From M0108 sp937862735 (GTDB lineage Bacteria > Pseudomonadota > Gammaproteobacteria > Chromatiales > Chromatiaceae), in assembly GCA_937862735.1 (NCBI GenBank), contig CALMDH010000314.1, positions 1-32,394 of the forward strand: a stretch of 32,394 nucleotides of DNA. Direction: 5' to 3'. This document shows, one piece after another, positions 6,981 through 15,397 of the stretch. The translations under genes and the position numbers were made by a program. The notes beneath the pieces are model-generated. The model did not search any database. It was not told the origin of the DNA and was given only the letters and a program-made list of their open reading frames with translations. The stretch's first letter is position 1; the number at the start of each line of letters is the position of its first letter.

Positions 6981-8591
6981 TTGCCTAAAGCCCCCGCCAA
7001 GAGCCGTCTGACCTATGTCTGCAACGCCTGCGGCGCCAGCCTGAACAAATGGGCCGGGCGCTGCCCGGACTGCGGCGCCTGGAATTCGATCGAGGAGATC
7101 GCCGAGTTGCCGGCGCCGGCCCGGGGGCGTCAGGGTTATGCCGGCGGGAAGGATGGCGCGGGGATCCTCTCCCTGGAACTGGTCAGCCCGGAGCGGGAGC
7201 TGAGGATCAGCAGCGGCATCGCCGAATTGGACCGGGTCCTGGGCGGCGGCCTGGTGGCTGGGTCGGTGGTACTGATCGGTGGCGACCCGGGCATCGGCAA
7301 GTCCACCCTGTTGCTCCAGGCCTGTGCCGCCCTGCGGACGAGCGCCGGCCAGGCGGGGAACGCCGACCATGAGGAAAGGGAGCCAGGCGCCCTAGACCAA
7401 GGCAAGGGCAGCCGAGCGACCAGGGACCATGGAGAACACGTAGAACACATAGAAGGTGGAGAACATGGAGAGCATGGAGAAGCCGTCGCAAGGCATGCCG
7501 GCCCCAGGGCGGCAGGGGGGGCGGCAGGGGGGGCGGCAGGGGGGACAGACCCCGACCGGGCGGCAGGGGGGGTAGACCCCGACCGCGCCGTCCTCTACGT
7601 CACCGGCGAGGAATCGCCCCAGCAGGTCAGCCTGCGCGCCCGCCGCCTGGGACTGAGCGGCGCCGGCATCCGCCTGCTGGCGGAGACCGGGGTCGAGCGC
7701 ATCCTCGCCGCCGCCGACAGCGAACAGCCCCGGGTACTGGTGGTGGATTCCATCCAGACCCTCAGTACCGACCTGATGCCCTCCGCACCGGGTTCCGTCT
7801 CCCAGGTGCGGGAGACGGCGGCGCAACTGGTACGCTGGGCCAAGCAGACCGGCACCTGTGTCTTTCTCATCGGCCATGTCACCAAGGAGGGCGCCCTGGC
7901 CGGCCCGCGGGTGCTGGAGCATATGGTCGACACGGTGCTCTACTTCGAGGGCGAGCCTGGCAGCCCCTATCGCCTGGTGCGGGCGGTCAAGAACCGCTTC
8001 GGCGCCGTCAACGAGTTGGGCGTCTTCGCTATGACCGATCGCGGCCTCAAGGAGGTGCGCAACCCCTCCGCCATCTTCCTGTCGCGCCACGATCAGCCGG
8101 TCTCCGGCAGCCTGATCGTGGTCACCCGCGAGGGCACCCGGCCCCTGATGATCGAGGTTCAGGCCCTGGTGGACGAGAGCCCCCTGGCCAATCCCCGCCG
8201 CGTCGCACTGGGGCTGGAGCAGAACCGCCTGTCCATGCTGCTGGCGGTGCTGCACCGCCATGGCGGGGTGGCCATGTTCGACCGCGACGTCTTCGTCAAC
8301 GTCGTGGGCGGGGTGCGCATCACCGAGACCGCCGCCGACCTGGCGGTGCTGCTTGCGGTCCTCTCCAGCTACCGCGACCGGCCCCTGGATCTGGAACTGG
8401 CGGTGTTCGGCGAGGTGGGCCTGAGCGGCGAGATCCGCCCGGTGCCCAATGGCCCGGACCGGCTGCGCGAGGCGGTCAAGCATGGCATCAAGCGTATCAT
8501 CGCCCCCAAGGGCAATGTCCCCAAGGGCGGCGTCCCGGGCCTGGAGATCCTGGAGGTGCGGCACCTGCGGGAGGCGATCGACGGCGTCTAG
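6981..8591 (+). CDS. radA: DNA repair protein RadA with a repeat-encoded insertion
   Basis: RadA is a RecA-like, DnaB-type helicase that drives branch migration during recombination. The start is TTG at 6981, supported by GAAGAGG 7 bases upstream; the protein then opens with the zinc finger CNACG...CPDCGAW. Walker A is GGDPGIGKST (about residue 99), followed later by VLYVTGEESPQQV, VVDSIQTL and the RadA-specific KNRFG motif. A Lon-like C-terminal domain closes the protein. Length is 536 residues against about 460 in E. coli; the surplus is a segment between residues about 118 and 201 (7332-7583) made of short repeats, inserted after the Walker A helix and before the next beta strand. The frame is intact, so the protein may still work with a surface loop. 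The gene diverges from rpsF. Confidence 0.93.
   Translation: MPKAPAKSRLTYVCNACGASLNKWAGRCPDCGAWNSIEEIAELPAPARGRQGYAGGKDGAGILSLELVSPERELRISSGIAELDRVLGGGLVAGSVVLIGGDPGIGKSTLLLQACAALRTSAGQAGNADHEEREPGALDQGKGSRATRDHGEHVEHIEGGEHGEHGEAVARHAGPRAAGGAAGGAAGGTDPDRAAGGVDPDRAVLYVTGEESPQQVSLRARRLGLSGAGIRLLAETGVERILAAADSEQPRVLVVDSIQTLSTDLMPSAPGSVSQVRETAAQLVRWAKQTGTCVFLIGHVTKEGALAGPRVLEHMVDTVLYFEGEPGSPYRLVRAVKNRFGAVNELGVFAMTDRGLKEVRNPSAIFLSRHDQPVSGSLIVVTREGTRPLMIEVQALVDESPLANPRRVALGLEQNRLSMLLAVLHRHGGVAMFDRDVFVNVVGGVRITETAADLAVLLAVLSSYRDRPLDLELAVFGEVGLSGEIRPVPNGPDRLREAVKHGIKRIIAPKGNVPKGGVPGLEILEVRHLREAIDGV
7428..7481 (+). repeat. Six 9-bp tandem units inside radA (consensus CATGGAGAA)
   Basis: Consecutive units are catggagaa, cacgtagaa, cacatagaa, ggtggagaa, catggagag and catggagaa. 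They are translated as a His-Gly/Val/Ile-Glu triplet series. The stretch is AT-richer than the rest of radA. The three-codon period keeps the reading frame. Confidence 0.9.
7507..7584 (+). repeat. 12-bp and 27-bp tandem repeats inside radA
   Basis: GGGCGGCAGGGG is repeated at 7507-7518, 7519-7530, 7531-7542 and 7558-7569. The last two copies are each followed by a 15-base block ending AGACCCCGACC, which makes a 27-bp unit duplicated with two differences (7531-7557, 7558-7584). Translation gives alternating AAGG and DPDR blocks. The G-runs could form G-quadruplexes. Confidence 0.9.
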
Positions 8592-8671
8592 CCCATCGCG
8601 TACCTAGCGCCAGTCCGTCCTCACCGCAGGGTAACCAGGGCGTCTATACTGCGGCATCTCCAAGGATTACC

Positions 8672-10960
8672 TTGTTATTTCGTTATTGCCCACGGCAATC
8701 AATGCTTATCCTGCACGCATTCTGGTCTCCGGACGCCACAGCGGACTTTATCCAATACGGGGACTTCCACCTCTGGGCCGAGACGCTGACGGACGCAAGG
8801 CAAGGGCAGACCCAGGACAAGATCCCGCGCCATCCCTTTCAACTCCCCGCCAAGGACTGGCCCGCCTTCTGGGGCAGCCTCGGCTTCAAAGAGGACCCCG
8901 GGGTGCTGGCCCTGGAGACCCAGAGCCTGCTGCTGCCCAGCACGGCCGAGGCACCCCTGCCATCGCCGGCCCTGGCACGCTACTGGCCAGCGGATCTCAA
9001 CCTCGCCGAGGCGCGGCCACGCCCCTGGCGGCTGGACTGTCTGCGGCTCGACCGCCCCATCCGGCAACTGAGCGATATCCATTTTCTGGCCTTTCAGCAG
9101 CGCGGGGCGGTGCAGCCCGCGGGCGATTTCCTGTTCTGGTATTGGTTCACCCAGGAGATCAAACGGCTGCTGGTGCGTGACCAGTATCTCCCCGCCCTGG
9201 TGGTGCGGCAGCCGCCCCGGCCCAAGGGTGGGCGCAAGGACCCGCCCCTGGAGATCCTCGGCGGCTGGGAATGGGCCGGGGAGGCCTACGAACAGCTCAT
9301 TGCCCGGGCGGTGGAGCGTCTGCCACCCGCCGCGGTCCGCACGCCCCTGGATGGCGCCAAGGGGCCAGCGAATGGCGGCGAGTGGCCAGGGGGCTGGCCA
9401 GACGCGGAGAGCCACCTGCGCCACTGCGCGGAGGTCATGCTCAACCAGATCCCGCGCCAGTTGGCCTGGCCAGCGGTCTTCACCAAAAAGGTCACGGGCA
9501 GCCTTCTGGCGGCCGCCATTGCCCCGCGTCCAACCAACGCGCCCTGGATCGGCGTGGAACAAGTCCGCCACTGGCGCCAATGGCGCGGGCACCTGCGTGG
9601 CGCCGAAGGGGAGGTCGCCTTCACCCTGGGCTTTCAGCTCGAAGAGCCGCCGCTTGATGAAACTGGTGGGGTCGGCGCCGCCCCCGATGTCCCTGCCAGC
9701 CCCGCCATGGTCACCGAGGCAGTCGGAATCTCTGGAGTTGCCGGAGCCACCGAGGTTACTAGGGTTCCCGGAGCCGGAGGCGCACCCGGGTCCGCCAAGA
9801 CTTTCAGGACCGCTGGCTCTGCTGGGGACGCAAGTGCTGCCGGAGCCTTGGCCTGGGCAAGACCCTCCAGGCCATCGCCCGCCTGGTCCAGGAACGGGCG
9901 GCAGGGGAGGGGCCAGGGGATTACCTGACGGCGGAGGCGGAAGGGCGCCGGGAAGCGGGGGCGCCAGGGGGAAGTCCGCCCGGGGGCGCGGCGGAGACCC
10001 TGGCCCCGGCCAGGAGCACGACTGGCGCGGTGCGGAAGGAAATTCGGGCGCAAGCTGTCGCCGGTCCCCTGGCGCCGACCCTGCTCATCGCCCCCACCTC
10101 CGTCATCGGCAACTGGCACAAGGAGGTGCAGAAGTTCGCCCCCCAGTTGCCGGTGCACATCCACCATGGCCCCACCCGCAGCCAGGACAAGGCCGACTTC
10201 CTGGCCCAGACCGCCGGCCAGGCCTTGGTCATCACCTCCTACGCCCTGGCGCGGCGCGATCAGGCCCTGTTCACCGCCCGCGACTGGCACCGCGTCATCC
10301 TCGACGAGGCCCAGAATATCAAGAACCCGCTGGCGGCCCAGACCAAGGCCATCCTCAAGCTGCGCGCCCCCCATCGCCTGGCCCTCACCGGCACCCCGGT
10401 CGAAAACCGCCTCATCGACCTCTGGTCCATCTTCAACTTCCTCAACCCCGGCTACCTGGACACCCAGGCGCGCTTCCGCAAGGGTTACGAGATCCCGGTG
10501 CAGCGCGACCGCGACCCGGTCAAGACCGCCACCCTCAAGCGCCTGGTGGAGCCCTTCATCCTGCGCCGCCTGAAGAGCGACAAGGCCATCATCCAGGACC
10601 TGCCGGACAAGCTTGAGGCCCTGCAGTACTGCAACCTCAGCAAGGAACAGGCCGCCCTTTACGAATCGGTGGTGCGCGACGTGGAGCGCCAACTGGAGGA
10701 CAAGGAGGGCATCGCCCGCCAAGGCCTGATGCTCTCCACCCTCATGAAACTCAAGCAGATCTGCAACCACCCGGCCCAGTTCCTCCAGGACGGTAGCCCT
10801 TTCACCCCGGAGCGCTCCCACAAGCTGCAACGCCTGCAGGAGATGTTGGAAGAGGCCATGGCCGAGGGCGACAGCGTGCTCATCTTCTCCCAGTTCACCG
10901 AGGTCGCCGCCGCCCTGGAGCGGCGCCTACTGCCGGCTGGCGGCCCATCTGGACCAGGAC
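8672..10960 (+). pseudogene. SNF2-family helicase remnant (internal deletion, frameshift, lost 3' end)
   Basis: The N-terminal part (frame 2, 8672 to about 9650) is the accessory domain seen in bacterial SNF2 helicases (LILHAFWSP, FLFWYWFTQEI, LGGWEWAGEAYEQL). It runs into a 9-bp repeat array and is then out of frame. The ATPase resumes in frame 1 at base 9850 with GLGKTLQAIA. Later motifs are LLIAPTSVIGNW, DEAQNIKN, ALTGTPVENRL, FILRRLKSDKA and ICNHPAQF, ending with VLIFSQFTEVAAALERRLL near 10932. The several hundred residues that normally separate the accessory domain from GLGKT, including the ADDM that precedes it, are gone. So is the whole second helicase lobe after LERRLL. Frame 1 has a stop at 9760, so no single product is possible. 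The ATPase half could only be made from an internal start such as GTG 10030, which lacks Walker A. Confidence 0.8.
9722..9847 (+). repeat. Fourteen 9-bp units at the frame break of the SNF2 remnant
   Basis: From 9722 the sequence divides into 9-bp units such as tctggagtt, gccggagcc, accgaggtt, cccggagcc and a last gccggagcc ending at 9847. Only two bases separate it from the GGC that begins GLGKT, so the reading frame changes exactly at its downstream edge. Units are diverged, with a core close to NCCGGAGCC. Confidence 0.75.
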
Positions 10961-11461
10961 CCCTTCCTGCTGTTCGAACTGCGCGGCCTGTCGCACACGC
11001 GCCTCCACCAGGCCTTGGTCACCACCCCCCTGGGCCAGGCCCTGGCCAGCCTCAGACCTGAGGCGGAGGACCCCACCGCCCCCCTGGAGCCCGCCGCCTC
11101 CTTCTTCACCCGTCCGGTGATCCGCAACGACGCGGCTCCCATCCCGAAGATCCCGGGCGCGGAAGAGTCCGCCAACACCACAGTAGAACATGGCCCCCCG
11201 ACCCCCCCGAATCCTACAGGAACCAGGACCACCCAGAACGCCGCAGGTACCGCGTCCAAGTTGCTGGACTACCACGCCTTCTGGAGTGGCCGGCATCGCC
11301 TGCCTACCGAGATCGAGCCCGCCACCCCACCCGTCCTACCCGCCATCCTGGTGCGCAAGGCCGGCGACTATCCCGGCTTCTGGGACCGGGACAGTTCCTT
11401 CATCGGCGTGATGGAGGAGCTTTATCAGCGAGTGCGGGAGAAGCATCGGGATTTGCTTTAG
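10922..11461 (+). pseudogene. C-terminal remnant of a SWIM zinc-finger protein, joined to the SNF2 remnant
   Basis: In frame 2, AYCRLAAHLDQDPFLLFELRG begins at about 10925, directly where the SNF2 frame ends. This resembles the segment that follows the SWIM CxH motif in proteins encoded beside SNF2 helicases (a pattern like YYLLAERFDEDPFLLFRLRG). The end (ILVRKAGDYPGFW...VMEELYQRVREKHRDLL) also fits that family. The SWIM zinc ligands and everything before them are absent. The simplest reading is one deletion running from the middle of the SNF2 gene into the 3' part of the neighbouring SWIM gene. A Pro/Thr-rich segment (about 11155-11260) near the middle may be another repeat insertion. The family match is from memory. 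Confidence 0.6.
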
Positions 11462-11582
11462 CTGCTCTCACGCAACGATCCTTCGGCGGCAGGTGAAGCC
11501 CTCCAGGTGATGCGAAGGTCATCGAGCCGCATGTCGAATTTGCTACGCTTGTAACATCGACAACCAGAAGGGGGATCGACTT

Positions 11583-12161
11583 GTGTTTGCGCCCGACGTG
11601 CTCAACCCGATCCATCGCATCGACGTGGAGCGGTTTCACAGAATGATCGAGGCCGGCTGCTTCTGCGACGGCGACCGAGTGGAATTGATCGACGGGGAGA
11701 TGCATGACATGACGCCCATCGGACCGCCCCACGGGGGCACAACCGATATCCTGACCATGATCCTGGCCCCGAAGCTGGCGGGCAAGGCCATCCTCCGCAT
11801 CCAGGGTCCCCTGGTCCTGGACGACGGCACCGAACTCTATCCGGATCTCGTCGTGCTCAAACAGCGGGACGATTTCTACCGCCAGGCCAATCCCACGGGC
11901 GACGACGCCCTGCTGGTCATCGAGGTGGCGGACTCCAGTCTGAGCCTGGACCAGGGCCCTAAGCTCGCCAAGTACGCCCACGCCGGCATCCGCCGCTATT
12001 GGGTGGTGGACCTGCGGCACCGCACCCTGCACGACTACCGGGACCCGGACCGCTTCCAGGGCCGCTACCGGCAACTGCACTCACTGACCGCCGGGGACAT
12101 CAGCCTGGACATCGCGGGGGTGCAGGTCAGGGTGGCCATCGCGGAGATCTTTCCCGACTAA
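11583..12161 (+). CDS. Uma2-family (DUF820) putative endonuclease
   Basis: 192 residues, normal for the family. The PD-(D/E)xK nuclease-fold elements are visible: LIDGEMHDMTPIGPPHG, the acidic YPDLVVL, LLVIEVADSS and KLAKYAHAGIRRYWVVDL. The start is GTG at 11583 with AGAAGGGGG about 8 bases upstream. Uma2 proteins are abundant, often multicopy, in cyanobacteria, Chloroflexi and purple sulfur bacteria; their cellular role is not established and cleavage activity is inferred from the fold. It stands alone between the SNF2/SWIM wreck and the convergent ABC transporter gene. Confidence 0.88.
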   Translation: MFAPDVLNPIHRIDVERFHRMIEAGCFCDGDRVELIDGEMHDMTPIGPPHGGTTDILTMILAPKLAGKAILRIQGPLVLDDGTELYPDLVVLKQRDDFYRQANPTGDDALLVIEVADSSLSLDQGPKLAKYAHAGIRRYWVVDLRHRTLHDYRDPDRFQGRYRQLHSLTAGDISLDIAGVQVRVAIAEIFPD

Positions 12162-12201
12162 CCGGATCTTTGCGGTCGTTGTCTCTTCAGCGATGGCGCT
12201 A

Positions 12202-15200
12202 TTACCAGCCCTTGATCAGTCCAAGGCGCGGAGCTGAACGAATGCGGGCTTGGGTTCCCAGGATAGAGGCGCCGAGCCGGGGCAGCAGCCGCAAGCCCAG
12301 CGCGAGATAGAGCAGCAGGGCGAGCACCAGGATCGCCCCCAGGTTGAAGGCATAGGTGGCAACCTGGAAAGGACCCAGGTGCTTGTGGCCGGCGAGGAAG
12401 TGCGCCCCGCCCCAGGGGGATTCCGGTAGCCGGTAGATCGGCAGGGTGCGGTGGTAGAGCCCATCCCGCCCCTCGCCGATGGGCTCCAGGTCATGCAGGT
12501 TGAGGACCTGACGTTCGAGGGTGGCGTTGGTGTGCCGTGTGCGCAGCGCGGCCAGGTCCTCATGGCCGAGTTCCGCTGCCAAGCGGGCCTCGATGTCGCG
12601 CCGTTCGGCCGTGGCCGCGCGGCGCTCGGCGAACCGGCGGTGGCGGGCCTCGTCGAGAAAGGCGTTCAGGCGTTGGCTGAGGGCCGCGTCCTTGCCGACC
12701 GCCGACCATTCCTCGGTCGTCAGGGGTGGGGCGAGACCGGTACGTGCCGCGAGCGCGGTGATCTCCCGCTGGAGAAGCCGTCGCTCGCGCTGGCCCTGGA
12801 TGTCGGGAGCGCTCGCCAGAGTCAGGGCCTGGACCCGGCTTTTCAGTTCCGGCAGGTAATAGTCGAGATCATCCTCGGCCAGGCGGACCCGGGCATCGAC
12901 GGCGAAGAAGTGCCGCATGTAGGCATTGTCGCTGTATAGCGCCACCACCAGGGCCTCGTAGCCCCAGCGGGAGGGTAGGGTGTTGGCGTAGAACGGCACC
13001 TGGCGCTGGCGGTCGTCCGCGGGGATGAGGTCGTCAAAGCCGATGATCACGCCGCTCAACAGCATCTGCGGCACCAGTAGCAGGGGAATGAGGATGTAGA
13101 TGGTCACCGCCGAACGCAGGGTGGCGGAGATATTGAGACCGAGCAGGGCCGAGGCGAAGGCGCAGGCGAACAGCAGCAGCCAGGCCTTGCCGAACAGATC
13201 GGGGATCTCAAGCAGCGGCATGGCAACGGCCAGGTAGAGCAGCATCTGCAAGCCGACCACCAGGGCCAGGTAGAGGGTCTTGGCGTTGATGTAGCTCCAC
13301 CAACTCAGGTGCAGGAAGCGCTCGCGCTGCTGGATGCGGGCGTCGCGGCAGATCTCCTCGGCGCTGACGCTCAGGCCCAGGAACAGCGCCACCACCACAC
13401 TCATGAACAGAAACACCAGCAGGTTGTGGTTGGTGTGATAGGCGTAGTCGGCGCCGGTCGCGCCCCGGGTGACCAGGGCCAGCACCAGGGCGAGCAGGGG
13501 CGGTTCCAGCAGGTTGACGGCGAGATAGCCACGGTTGGCCAGGCGGGCGCGTAGGTCGCGGCTGAAGAAGATCTTGAGTTGGCCCAGGCGGCTGGGGCGA
13601 TGCAGGCCAGGTTCCGGGAGCGGCAGCGTAGCGGCGGTCTCGGACGGCAAAGGGGATGCGGTGGATGAGGAGGTCCTTGTGAGCGCTAAAGGTTCAAAAG
13701 GCTCGTGAGGCTCAGAAGTTTCTGAAAGTAAAGTAGGTGCGGTAGGTGCGGTAGGTACAGGAGGCTCTGAAACATCAGTCAGGTCTGGCGGTGCCGGGCG
13801 CGCCGCCTCCGCCTCCTGATAGAGACGATACCAGGTCTGGGGGCTAATACGCCGCTCCGCGGTGGCCTGGCCGGCGGGGTCAAGCAGCTTCTCCTCGACG
13901 ATGGCGAAGATCTGCTCCGGGTTGACGCTGCCGCAGCCAGGGCAGATGGCCTGCTCGGCGCCAGGCAGGCCACCCCGGGCGCGGAAGTAGGCCACCGCCT
14001 CCAGGGGGGAGCCGCGGAAGATGGGCCAACCGCCCTGGTCCAGCACCCAGAGGCTGTCGAACAGGCGGAAGATCTTCGAAGACGGCTGGTGGATGACGAC
14101 GAAGATCAGCTTGCCCCGGGCCGCCTGCTGCTTGAGCAGGCTCATGACCATCTCCGCGTCGGCGGAGGAGAGGCCGGAGGTCGGCTCGTCGACGAACAGG
14201 ACGGTGGGCTCGCGAATCAATTCCAGGGCGATATTGAGGCGCTTGCGCTGACCACCGCTGATGGTCTTTTGCAGGGGGGAGCCGACCTTGAGAGCGGCGG
14301 TCTCCGCCTGGCCGAGGTCGGCGAGCAAGGCCCGCACCCGGTCGATCCGCTCCGCGTCTGAGAGTTGGGCCAGACAGAGCCGGGCGGCATAATCGTGGTT
14401 GGCGAAGACGGTCAGGTCCTCGAACAGCAGATCGTCCTGGGGGATGTAGCCGAAGACGCCGGCCACCGCGGCGGGTTCCCGATAGACGTCGCGGCCATTG
14501 AGATAGAGGGCGCCATGATCGGGGGGCAGGGTGCCGTTGAGAAGGTTGAGCAGGGTGGATTTGCCGGCGCCGCTACCGCCCATGATGGCCACCAGACGCC
14601 CGCCCTGCTCCTGGAAGGAGAAGTCATGCAGGCCGGCCTCGCCGCCAGGGAAGCGAAACTCCAGGTGCTCGCCGCGCAGGATGACGGCCGGGGTGGTGGC
14701 CACCAGCGCGCTGAAGGCGGCGTCAAGCTGAGAGACGGCGAGTTCGTTGCCCCAGCGGTCGCGCAACACCTGGCCAGGGCGCAGGGGCTGGACGTCACCG
14801 GGTGCCAGGGGCCGTCCTTCCAGGGTGAGGGGCTCATCACCCAGGGGGGCGACGAGTAGCAGGTCATCCGCCGCCAGACGCAGCACCGCCAGCCGGCCAC
14901 GGAAGGCCTCTGCCTCGCTGTCCCCTAGCAGCCGGCCTTCGGGTCGATCCCGGGCGACGGCCGCCGGATCGGCGATGAAGGCCAGGATGGCGTCCAGGCT
15001 CGCCGGACTCAGGCCCAGGGTCTGGCCGAGCCGGCGGGCGATGCGGCGGGCGGGGGCCTCTTCCGCGTTAGGTGCCGCCAGGACCAGGAAACGCAGCACC
15101 GCCGCCTGGCGCTCAACGCCGTGAAGCAGGGTCTGGAGCTGGTCCCCCAGCCCGGCCGCCTGCGCCAGGAGGTGCTCCGCTGGCTTCTCCTGATGGAGTT

Positions 15201-15372
15201 CGGCGAGGTCGTCAAAGAGACCGATGTAGGTTGCGGCATCGGCCAGCCGGACGTGGTCGTGAAGGTAGGCCAGCACCCGCCTGCGGGCGGCGTCCCGGGC
15301 ATCCCCCCTCAGGCTCGCCGCTTGCAGGGCGAAGAGGTGCAGGACGGCGTTGAGCAGGCGTTCAGGAATCAT
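12202..15372 (-). CDS. ABCG-like ABC transporter, fused ATPase and permease, with N-terminal TerB-like region
   Basis: 1056 residues. The N-terminal 200 or so (LLNAVLHLFALQAASL, then YIGLFDDLAELH) resemble the TerB-like region found in a bacterial subset of these transporters. The ATPase has Walker A GGSGAGKST near residue 264, signature ISGGQRKRLNIALEL, Walker B VLFVDEPTSGLSS and switch His in VIHQPSSK, as in ABCG/White proteins. CPGCGSVNPEQIF (about 474-486) is a cysteine pair seen in the same subset. A repeat-encoded linker (about 530-565) precedes the ABC2-type membrane domain starting around residue 615, with roughly five helices, a soluble region of about 200 residues and a last helix near 1010-1035. 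The substrate is unknown. It follows the secreted-protein gene by 25 bp, so the two are probably co-transcribed. Confidence 0.85.
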   Translation of the reverse strand: MIPERLLNAVLHLFALQAASLRGDARDAARRRVLAYLHDHVRLADAATYIGLFDDLAELHQEKPAEHLLAQAAGLGDQLQTLLHGVERQAAVLRFLVLAAPNAEEAPARRIARRLGQTLGLSPASLDAILAFIADPAAVARDRPEGRLLGDSEAEAFRGRLAVLRLAADDLLLVAPLGDEPLTLEGRPLAPGDVQPLRPGQVLRDRWGNELAVSQLDAAFSALVATTPAVILRGEHLEFRFPGGEAGLHDFSFQEQGGRLVAIMGGSGAGKSTLLNLLNGTLPPDHGALYLNGRDVYREPAAVAGVFGYIPQDDLLFEDLTVFANHDYAARLCLAQLSDAERIDRVRALLADLGQAETAALKVGSPLQKTISGGQRKRLNIALELIREPTVLFVDEPTSGLSSADAEMVMSLLKQQAARGKLIFVVIHQPSSKIFRLFDSLWVLDQGGWPIFRGSPLEAVAYFRARGGLPGAEQAICPGCGSVNPEQIFAIVEEKLLDPAGQATAERRISPQTWYRLYQEAEAARPAPPDLTDVSEPPVPTAPTAPTLLSETSEPHEPFEPLALTRTSSSTASPLPSETAATLPLPEPGLHRPSRLGQLKIFFSRDLRARLANRGYLAVNLLEPPLLALVLALVTRGATGADYAYHTNHNLLVFLFMSVVVALFLGLSVSAEEICRDARIQQRERFLHLSWWSYINAKTLYLALVVGLQMLLYLAVAMPLLEIPDLFGKAWLLLFACAFASALLGLNISATLRSAVTIYILIPLLLVPQMLLSGVIIGFDDLIPADDRQRQVPFYANTLPSRWGYEALVVALYSDNAYMRHFFAVDARVRLAEDDLDYYLPELKSRVQALTLASAPDIQGQRERRLLQREITALAARTGLAPPLTTEEWSAVGKDAALSQRLNAFLDEARHRRFAERRAATAERRDIEARLAAELGHEDLAALRTRHTNATLERQVLNLHDLEPIGEGRDGLYHRTLPIYRLPESPWGGAHFLAGHKHLGPFQVATYAFNLGAILVLALLLYLALGLRLLPRLGASILGTQARIRSAPRLGLIKGW
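13690..13779. repeat. Ten 9-bp units inside the ABC transporter gene
   Basis: On the plus strand the units are aggttcaaa, aggctcgtg, aggctcaga, agtttctga, aagtaaagt, aggtgcggt (twice), aggtacagg, aggctctga and aacatcagt. In the gene they encode a Pro/Thr/Glu-rich linker (PTAPT, SEPHEPFEP) between the ATPase and membrane domains. The stretch is clearly AT-richer than the surrounding gene. Confidence 0.88.
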
Positions 15373-15397
15373 CAGGGTGGAGGTCGGGGCAACCCGC

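Noticed and set aside
7392..8564. 390-codon minus-strand frame opposite radA
   Set aside because: Shadow of radA; composition is typical of antisense translation (His, Gln and Asp-rich) and it has no motif.
8645..8650. TATACT as a -10 box before the SNF2 remnant
   Set aside because: No -35-like hexamer lies 16-18 bp upstream, and the gene is broken.
13690..13779. CRISPR-like short repeats
   Set aside because: Units are 9 bp, contiguous and without spacers, and they lie in frame inside a transporter gene.
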